Origin: an uncultured Proteiniphilum sp.
GTDB taxonomy: Bacteria; Bacteroidota; Bacteroidia; Bacteroidales; Dysgonomonadaceae
Assembly: GCF_937873925.1 (NCBI RefSeq)
Contig: NZ_CALNAT010000173.1
Span: 1 to 5,595, forward strand
Length of the DNA stretch: 5,595 nucleotides
Direction of reading: 5' to 3'
Made by a program: the position numbers and the translations under genes. The notes under the pieces were generated by a model that saw only the letters and a list, made by a program, of their open reading frames with translations, had not been told where the DNA came from and made no database searches. Shown piece by piece: positions 1-4,371 of this stretch (its first letter is position 1; every line of letters starts with the position of its first letter).

Positions 1-303
1 GTTCTTCTTTCCCTTCCCCGTCTTTTCATCATCAGACGCGGGTTGTCGCAATCCGGCTTTCTCTTCTTTGCCGGCAAGCAACATGAATTCGTCCAACCTG
101 TCCTTGTTCTTGTTATAGATATCAATAAATTCATCCAGAACTTCCTCCGATATTTCCCGGCACAAGGTAAAATACCTTTCTTCATGAAAGGAGATGCAGT
201 ACATTACTTTACCATCTTTCTCTTTTATATTATCAATGTTCGCAACTGTGGGCGAAAAACCCGGGATAATAACATTAAATTTGTCACCAATTTTATATTT
301 CAT
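1..303 (-). CDS. Hypothetical protein, N-terminal 101 residues (partial, runs off left edge)
   Basis: The minus strand is open from an ATG at 303-301 to the window edge without a stop, giving 101 codons. The protein begins MKYKIGDKFNV and has no signal peptide or membrane segment, so it is probably cytoplasmic. The first half looks like a small beta-rich fold (residues 1-50). Residues about 51-75 are helical and acidic (SEEVLDEFIDIYNKNKDRL). The visible part ends in a charged, low-complexity tail rich in K, E, D and G (from about residue 78). Its codon composition is ordinary and it has no frame breaks. No clear Shine-Dalgarno site or TAnnTTTG box precedes the ATG, which is common in Bacteroidota. 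I do not recognise the family and assign no function. It is transcribed away from the SusC/SusD operon, so it is not part of that transcript. A plus-strand open frame over the same bases (43-393) has no protein-like character and is taken as its shadow. Confidence 0.6.
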   Translation of the reverse strand, partial: MKYKIGDKFNVIIPGFSPTVANIDNIKEKDGKVMYCISFHEERYFTLCREISEEVLDEFIDIYNKNKDRLDEFMLLAGKEEKAGLRQPASDDEKTGKGKKN

Positions 304-427
304 AAAGATGGATTGTGTTTAAAATTGTGTTATTGTACTTTTCGTAAAACCATTATTATAATAAACGTTTTTCCATCCCGAATGTTTCCTTGACCTTTGG
401 TTAAGTGAACACGTCTTATTTCGGCCG

Positions 428-595
428 TCATCTTAAATTTTGTTTAAAGAATACATCCAATTTATCAAACGGAATTATATCTATTTTATCGTATAAATCC
501 AGGTGAACTGCGTCAGGGATAACATAAGGATTAGTATGGAAACGGGATAAACTTCTATCAGACAAGCTAAAATTGGCACGTTGACCATAGCGTCT
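428..595 (-). pseudogene. Possible AraC-type DNA-binding-domain fragment (second copy)
   Basis: A 55-codon open stretch runs on the minus strand between TAA (598-596) and TGA (430-428) with no ATG. Its composition is protein-like: it begins RRYGQRANF, contains LSDRSLSRF (residues 11-19), and ends with an acidic and aromatic tail with DLYDKIDIIPFDKLDVFF. LSDRSLSRF resembles the LSERxLxRxF segment common in AraC C-terminal helix-turn-helix domains. Just upstream, another frame reads VNVPILA, which would fit the residues normally preceding that segment if a few codons were deleted with a frameshift. The tail after RF does not match the usual GxSPKxF continuation, so only part of it fits the family. 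With no start codon, it can only be a remnant. The AraC assignment is inference by eye from short motifs. Confidence 0.35.
551..564. repeat. 14-bp direct repeat, copy 1 (partner at 919-932)
   Basis: ACTTCTATCAGACA here and ACTTCTATCGGACA at 919-932 match at 13 of 14 positions and lie 368 bp apart in the same orientation. On the minus strand both copies encode the LSDRS peptide in the two regulator-like fragments, so the repeat is best explained as shared ancestry of those fragments, not as a regulatory site. Confidence 0.5.
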
Positions 596-625
596 TTAGC
601 ACTATTCGCCTCAAGTTTCGGGCAT

Positions 626-694
626 TTAGTAGCGTTGTTTATAGGAATGAATAAATGGTGCTAACTCTTTACTAGGTTTTTTTTTATACTTCAT
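626..694 (-). pseudogene. Possible AraC-type regulator N-terminus, 22 codons then stop
   Basis: A minus-strand ATG at 694-692 opens a frame that ends at TAA (628-626). The peptide contains PSKELAPFIHSY at residues 7-18. This resembles the opening of AraC-family regulators of the type with an N-terminal sensing domain, which often reads PSxELxPYIxSYW soon after the start. The expected tryptophan and everything after it are missing: the sequence diverges directly after HSY and stops four codons later. A run of nine A residues lies inside the codons for residues 3-6, a likely site for slippage. It lies between the two helix-turn-helix-like fragments in the same orientation, so it could be the start of the second decayed copy (428-595). 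It is short enough to be coincidence. Confidence 0.3.
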
Positions 695-739
695 ATGCTC
701 TGAAGTGACGTTTAAATTGTATAACGTGTATTTATGCAA

Positions 740-996
740 TCAATATCTCGCGGACCTTCCCCTGTCAATATTGTTTGCGAAAGTTGTTTGATTCCGGATA
801 AAATGGTGATAACTGGTGTGCCACACAAGTATAAGGGAAACGGTAATGTTGGAAGTAGTGAAAATATATTTATACACATCAACTTCTGAAAATTGTTTTG
901 GGGTAAATTAACTGACATACTTCTATCGGACAGCAAGTATATTCCTGTTACCGCTTTAAAACATTTATTTTCAACTAACAACAATTTGTAAGCCAT
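740..996 (-). pseudogene. Frameshifted AraC-type DNA-binding-domain remnant (first copy)
   Basis: Two minus-strand frames overlap here. From an ATG at 996-994, one frame reads through LSDRSMS (residues about 22-28). From about 907 the neighbouring frame takes over with TPKQFSEVDVYKYIF, then SNITVS, then SYHHFIRNQTTFAN, and stops at TGA (742-740). In AraC-family C-terminal domains the order is LSERxLxRxF, GxSPKxFxRxxRFxxAL, DIAxxCGYxDQSHFIRxFKxF. All three blocks appear here in that order. A third frame between the last two reads YTC, where the family has AYxCG. Several residues between the first two blocks are missing. This fits a regulator gene that has picked up deletions and frameshifts. 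The uninterrupted 94-codon frame (996-712) taken alone does not look like a protein after LSDRSMS, so I do not call it as a gene. The family match was made by eye. Confidence 0.4.
919..932. repeat. 14-bp direct repeat, copy 2 (partner at 551-564)
   Basis: ACTTCTATCGGACA is the partner of the copy at 551-564, with one A/G difference. The difference is silent or conservative in the LSDRS reading frame on the minus strand. Confidence 0.5.
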
Positions 997-1061
997 AATC
1001 GTAATCTGTCTAAAGTCGAGTTAAAAATCATTTTTTGAAGTTTTTATATCATTTTAATTAG

Positions 1062-1090
1062 TTTGTCTTAATCAATCTTCTTTAATTTTG
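1062..1090 (+). promoter_or_regulatory. Candidate Bacteroidota promoter P1 (TTTG-N17-TAATTTTG)
   Basis: TTTG at 1062-1065 is followed, after 17 bases, by TAATTTTG at 1083-1090, an exact match to the Bacteroides -7 word TAnnTTTG. The usual gap to the -33 TTTG is about 19-21 bases, so the spacing is slightly short. Transcription would start near 1097 and give a leader of roughly 186 bases before the ATG at 1283. The inverted repeat at 1113-1134 would lie just downstream of that start. Confidence 0.4.
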
Positions 1091-1112
1091 CTTTTAACAT
1101 ATTTTTTTCATA

Positions 1113-1134
1113 TGCACATCTGTGCACGTACACA
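1113..1134. promoter_or_regulatory. Candidate operator: three alternating TGTGCA-type half-sites
   Basis: TGCACA (1113-1118), TC, TGTGCA (1121-1126) form a perfect 6-bp inverted repeat. After CG, TACACA (1129-1134) repeats the first half-site with one mismatch. The half-sites start every 8 bp and alternate in orientation. A dyad like this is typical of a binding site for a dimeric regulator. It sits between candidate promoters P1 and P2: downstream of the P1 start, where a repressor could act, or about 55-75 bp upstream of the P2 -7 box, where an activator could act. Which regulator binds, if any, cannot be told from the window. Confidence 0.4.
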
Positions 1135-1150
1135 AAACATCTAATTCTAA

Positions 1151-1175
1151 GTCAACTTCTGACCCAAGCTCTTGG
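1151..1175. promoter_or_regulatory. Adjacent short inverted repeats upstream of candidate promoter P2
   Basis: GTCA-N5-TGAC (1151-1163) is followed directly by CCAAG-CT-CTTGG (1164-1175), a perfect 5-bp dyad. The second dyad ends 13 bases before the TAGATTTG box at 1189, roughly where a -33 element would lie, and no canonical TTTG is present at that point. A promoter with a good -7 word but a poor -33 word and a dyad in its place is the pattern expected of an activator-dependent promoter. Each repeat is short, so chance occurrence is possible. Confidence 0.25.
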
Positions 1176-1188
1176 AAAAGTGATTTTA

Positions 1189-1196
1189 TAGATTTG
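1189..1196 (+). promoter_or_regulatory. Candidate promoter P2 -7 box (TAGATTTG)
   Basis: TAGATTTG is an exact match to the Bacteroidota -7 word TAnnTTTG. Transcription would start near 1203 and give a leader of about 80 bases ahead of the susC-like ATG. No TTTG lies 19-21 bases upstream; the nearest similar word is CTTG at 1171-1174, 14 bases away. The box may therefore need an activator, or it may be a chance match. Confidence 0.4.
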
Positions 1197-1225
1197 TTAC
1201 GTGTTTAAGATTTGTATCTGTTTTG
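1190..1225. repeat. Imperfect 18-bp tandem direct repeat over the P2 region
   Basis: Units 1190-1207 and 1208-1225 both begin AGATTTGT and match at 12 of 18 positions, with the first eight bases identical. The first unit overlaps the P2 -7 box and the second falls in the presumed start of the leader. The AGATTTG core appears a third time in inverted form (CAAATCT, 1252-1258). Confidence 0.35.
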
Positions 1226-1258
1226 GACAGAAAAAACTTTTTAGGAAGGACCAAATCT
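1208..1258 (+). promoter_or_regulatory. Possible structured leader RNA of the susC-like gene
   Basis: AGATTTG (1208-1214) pairs perfectly with CAAATCT (1252-1258), a 7-bp outer stem. Nested inside it, TCTGT (1217-1221) pairs with ACAGA (1227-1231) around the loop TTTGG. The purine-rich word AGGAAGGA (1243-1250) sits on the 3' side inside the outer stem. This is the best Shine-Dalgarno-like sequence in the region, but it lies 32 bases before the ATG, too far to serve it directly. The element would be in the transcript from either candidate promoter. It matches no riboswitch class I know, and the stems are AU-rich, so stability is uncertain. Confidence 0.3.
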
Positions 1259-1282
1259 CAATCTAAAATAAAATACAATGAA

Positions 1283-4200
1283 ATGAAAAGAAAAGTTTTA
1301 AATCTAATGAAAGTAACCCTGTTTGTGCTGATGTGGATGGGTTACTTATGTGTATCAGCCCAAGATATTGCCGTGAAAGGCACTGTCACTGATACAAATG
1401 GAGAATCATTGATCGGAGTAACGATACAGGTTCAGGGAACTACAATTGGAACCATCACCGATATTGATGGAAGGTTCGTGCTACAGAATATACCTTCCAA
1501 CAGTATTTTAGAGGTATCTTATGTGGGAATGCTTTCACGGACGATTGCGTTAGAAGGTAAAACTACGATTGATATCGTTTTGCAAGAAGATACGGAAATA
1601 TTGGACGAAATTATTGTTATTGGTTACGGTACTGCTAAAAGGAAGGATTTTACGGGTTCTGTATCTTCCGTGAAGTTGGAGAACTCGCCCGTCGCACTTA
1701 CATCAAACCTGAATGCATTGGAAGCAATAAAAGGAAATGTTTCCGGTCTGGATATAGGGGCCACAAATTCAGCAGGAGGACAACCAAGCATGCAGATGCG
1801 CGGACAGAAATCTATTTCAGGATCAAACGACCCGTTGATCGTGCTTGATGGGGTTATCTTCATGGGAAATATAAATGACATTAATCCTAATGACATTGCC
1901 TCTTTTGACATTCTAAAAGATGCGACATCTGCCGCAGCCTACGGTTCCCGTTCAGCCAACGGGGTAATCATTATTACCACGAAAAAAGGAAGGTCGGCAA
2001 AGCCCGTAATAACCTTCAACGCTTCAGGAAGCCTTCAAAGCTGGATGAACCGTCCTAAGCTGATGAACGGCGAACAATGGTTGGAATCCGTTATGGCCCG
2101 GAACAACAGTACCGATTTAACGTGGTTAAAACCCCAGGAAGCGGCGAACAGGGAGGCAAGGAAGGAAATAAACTGGCTGGATGCGTCTACCCGTACCGGA
2201 TGGATACAAGACTATCAGCTCTCGGTATCTGGGTCCGGAGAAAAAATGAACTATTACCTATCCGGTTCTTATGCAAATAATCAAGGTGTGGTCATTGGAG
2301 ATGATTACCATCGTGTATCCGTTTTAGGTAAAATCAATACGGACATTACGAGTTGGCTGGAGCTCGGTGCTGATGCGGCGTATACAAAATCCGATTATTC
2401 TGGGGTAGGCGCAGCCCTAAACCAGGCGTTTGTCATGTCACCTTATGGGGTCATGTACCGGGATGAAGAGAATAAGTTACTGGAAAAATTTCCTTACACG
2501 CAATCCGGCCAGAATCCTTTATGGGGGGTAACCAATGGTTCACGCGATAATACCGACTTACGTGATAATTTTCGTTTGAATGCTTATGCTGTCGTAAAAA
2601 TGCCATGGCTGCCCGGCTTTAGTTACCGTTTTAATTACGCGGGTAATGTAGCAAAAGAACACCGTACGAATTTTTATTACGAGTCACATTATGTAAAGGA
2701 AGGGGCTTATGATGATGCGACCCGCTATTCTCCGGCAGCCTATCAGAACTTGCTGTCGAACGCGAACGGTAACATTGATAACAGGAGCATATCGAGCTGG
2801 GTTATCGATAATATTTTAAATTATACCGCTACGTTTGACAAACACTCTATCGACCTGACTGCCGTGGCAACGCGCGACCGCAGGGACTACAAGCGAGAAA
2901 ACACTACAGGAAATGATTTTGCAGCTAATGGGAATACCACTTTAGGCGTTAACGGCCTGCATAAAGCGACTGTCCAGAAAATCTTACTTGAAGGAGACAG
3001 AAGGGCTAATATCGGTTATCTAGGTAGAGCATCCTATTCGTATGATGAAAAATATTACCTCACCGGTTCATATCGTCGTGACGGTGCTTCGGTTTTTGGG
3101 GTTAATCAAAAATGGGGTGATTTCATGGCTTTTGGATCCGCATGGCGGATTACCAATGAATCATTCATGAAAAACGTAAATATCCTTGATGATTTGAAAT
3201 TAAAGCTTTCTTGGGGTAAAAACGGGAATCAGGGATTAAGCCCATACGGCACGTTATCTACAATCCGAAATGGAGCCGAAGGCGGTGCCCGGTATCAATT
3301 TGGAAACAGCAGCAATATCCTTTACGGCATGGTTCCGGGGGCATTGGGAAATGCCGATCTGGGTTGGGAATCCACGGAATCATGGAATACGGGATTCGAA
3401 TCAGTATGGTTAAATAACCGCATATTTTTTGATGTGGATGTATACTTTTCGAAAACGACCGATCAGATATTCGAACGAAATATCCCTGTCATGACTGGAT
3501 TTAAAACGATCAAATCATCGTTAGGACAGATAAATAACCGGGGAATTGAGATGACCTTGCGAACCGTGAATATCGCCAAACACGATTTTACATGGACGAC
3601 GGGCATCACGTTCTGGTTAAACCGGAATAAACTGGCCCATCTGTATGGTGAAGATCTGGATGGAGACGGGAAAGAAGATGATGATATATCCAACAGCCGA
3701 TTTATCGGAAAACCGTTGGGAGCCATCTACGGATATGTGCAGGATGGGATCGTTCAGGAATCGGATACGGAATATATGCAGAAGAACGGAGTATCGGCCG
3801 GAGTGCCTAAATATAGAGATTTAGATGGTGATGGAGTTATTACCGCGGAAGATAGGGACATTCTGGGATATACGACCCCCAACTTCAAATTAAATATGAG
3901 CAACACGCTTACCTATAAAAATATCGATCTGTATATGATGCTCACCGGAACATTTGGTGGTGGAGGATATTACTTTAAAGAGAATAGAGAAGCTTTTATG
4001 ACAAACGGTTCAGGATTGTTTAATTCAAATAGTATCTATATCCCCTGGTGGACACCTGAAAATAAAAGCAACAAATACCCATCTGCCGTATTTGCCGGAG
4101 ATGGAGGACGCTTCCGAGGATTACAGAACAGGGGATTTGTCCGGTTGCAGGATGTAACACTGTCATATTCATTCGGGGAACCATGGGTTAAAAATCTGAA

Positions 4201-4351
4201 CATTCAGAACTTGAAAGTATTCCTGACTGCCAAAAATCTCTTCACAATTACAGATTGGGAAGGAGATGATCCGGAAGTTGGCTCTGCCGTAAGGGAAAAC
4301 ACTTATCCTGTATTGACCTCATTCTCTTTAGGTGCTAATATTAGTTTTTAA
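1283..4351 (+). CDS. SusC/RagA-family TonB-dependent outer-membrane transporter
   Basis: This is a complete 1022-residue SusC-type receptor. In this family the 22-strand barrel imports large ligands, usually oligosaccharides, across the outer membrane using TonB-ExbBD energy, capped by a SusD lipoprotein.
Domains in order: signal peptide 1-26 (hydrophobic 11-24, cleavage likely after VSA); carboxypeptidase-regulatory-like domain 28-103, with LEVSYVGM at 76-83; TonB-box region around 106-117 (DEIIVIGYGT); plug with VLDGV near 186-190 and DILKDATSAAAYGSRSANG from 209; then the barrel, with SYRRDGAS near 594-601 and GNQGLSPYG near 648-656. Two acidic DLDGDG loops (from 791 and 846) resemble calcium-binding loops and are usual in the family. 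The chain ends in phenylalanine, as outer-membrane barrels do.
There is no STN domain. The frame is open upstream to about 1223, but ATG 1283 is chosen because it starts directly at the signal peptide; ATG 1307 is the alternative. The substrate is unknown. Confidence 0.95.
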   Translation: MKRKVLNLMKVTLFVLMWMGYLCVSAQDIAVKGTVTDTNGESLIGVTIQVQGTTIGTITDIDGRFVLQNIPSNSILEVSYVGMLSRTIALEGKTTIDIVLQEDTEILDEIIVIGYGTAKRKDFTGSVSSVKLENSPVALTSNLNALEAIKGNVSGLDIGATNSAGGQPSMQMRGQKSISGSNDPLIVLDGVIFMGNINDINPNDIASFDILKDATSAAAYGSRSANGVIIITTKKGRSAKPVITFNASGSLQSWMNRPKLMNGEQWLESVMARNNSTDLTWLKPQEAANREARKEINWLDASTRTGWIQDYQLSVSGSGEKMNYYLSGSYANNQGVVIGDDYHRVSVLGKINTDITSWLELGADAAYTKSDYSGVGAALNQAFVMSPYGVMYRDEENKLLEKFPYTQSGQNPLWGVTNGSRDNTDLRDNFRLNAYAVVKMPWLPGFSYRFNYAGNVAKEHRTNFYYESHYVKEGAYDDATRYSPAAYQNLLSNANGNIDNRSISSWVIDNILNYTATFDKHSIDLTAVATRDRRDYKRENTTGNDFAANGNTTLGVNGLHKATVQKILLEGDRRANIGYLGRASYSYDEKYYLTGSYRRDGASVFGVNQKWGDFMAFGSAWRITNESFMKNVNILDDLKLKLSWGKNGNQGLSPYGTLSTIRNGAEGGARYQFGNSSNILYGMVPGALGNADLGWESTESWNTGFESVWLNNRIFFDVDVYFSKTTDQIFERNIPVMTGFKTIKSSLGQINNRGIEMTLRTVNIAKHDFTWTTGITFWLNRNKLAHLYGEDLDGDGKEDDDISNSRFIGKPLGAIYGYVQDGIVQESDTEYMQKNGVSAGVPKYRDLDGDGVITAEDRDILGYTTPNFKLNMSNTLTYKNIDLYMMLTGTFGGGGYYFKENREAFMTNGSGLFNSNSIYIPWWTPENKSNKYPSAVFAGDGGRFRGLQNRGFVRLQDVTLSYSFGEPWVKNLNIQNLKVFLTAKNLFTITDWEGDDPEVGSAVRENTYPVLTSFSLGANISF

Positions 4352-4371
4352 TCAAAAAAGAAGATAAAAGT
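4352..4371 (+). promoter_or_regulatory. 20-base susC-susD gap with A-rich translation start region
   Basis: The gap between the susC-like stop and the susD-like ATG is 20 bases and nearly all purine (AAAAAAGAAGATAAAAG). It contains no TAnnTTTG box and no hairpin, so the second gene must share the transcript of the first. GAAGA about 8 bases before the ATG is the only Shine-Dalgarno-like element. A-rich start regions of this kind are normal in Bacteroidota. Confidence 0.6.

Larger units (their letters stand above)
304..1282. other. Long region without an intact gene: decayed regulator-like fragments, then operon control region
   Basis: This stretch of almost 1 kb between two divergent transcription units is visibly more AT-rich than the coding DNA beside it. 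No intact gene, tRNA, rRNA, CRISPR array or transposase was seen on either strand. Positions 428-996 hold minus-strand fragments that look like broken AraC-type regulators. Positions 1060-1282 hold candidate promoters, inverted repeats and the leader of the susC-like gene; these are listed separately. Positions 304-427 carry only a 33-codon minus-strand open frame (431-330). Its ATG overlaps the stop of the upstream fragment as ATGA, but it has no recognisable content and is not called as a gene. Confidence 0.7.

Noticed and set aside
43..393. Plus-strand 116-codon open frame
   Set aside because: It overlaps the open minus-strand gene at 1-303, is rich in F, I, N and C in a way typical of non-coding AT-rich sequence, and shows no domain or signal.
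330..431. Minus-strand 33-codon ORF whose ATG overlaps the preceding TGA
   Set aside because: The ATGA overlap looks like translational coupling, but the upstream frame has no start codon and the peptide has no recognisable content.
661..690. T-run at 677-685 as a plus-strand rho-independent terminator
   Set aside because: No stable GC-rich stem precedes the run, and no plus-strand gene ends nearby. The run falls in the A-rich codons of the minus-strand 626-694 fragment.
712..996. Minus-strand 94-codon frame as an intact gene
   Set aside because: Only its first third looks protein-like. After LSDRSMS the meaningful peptide continues in the neighbouring frame, so it is treated as part of a frameshifted remnant.
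1223..1282. TTG at 1223 as the start of the susC-like protein
   Set aside because: It would add 20 charged residues before a normal signal peptide and would place the start inside the possible leader fold and close to candidate promoter P2. ATG 1283 gives a typical SusC N-terminus.
3463..3726. Minus-strand 87-codon frame inside the susC-like gene
   Set aside because: It lies wholly within a well-supported coding region and has no protein-like features. The same holds for the frames at 1624-1911 (minus) and 2077-2280 (plus), and for 4352-4543 (minus) over the susD-like start.
3653..3857. Two DxDGDG loops read as dockerin or EF-hand domains
   Set aside because: Acidic loops like RDLDGDGVITxxD are a usual part of SusC-family barrels at this position, so no separate domain is called.
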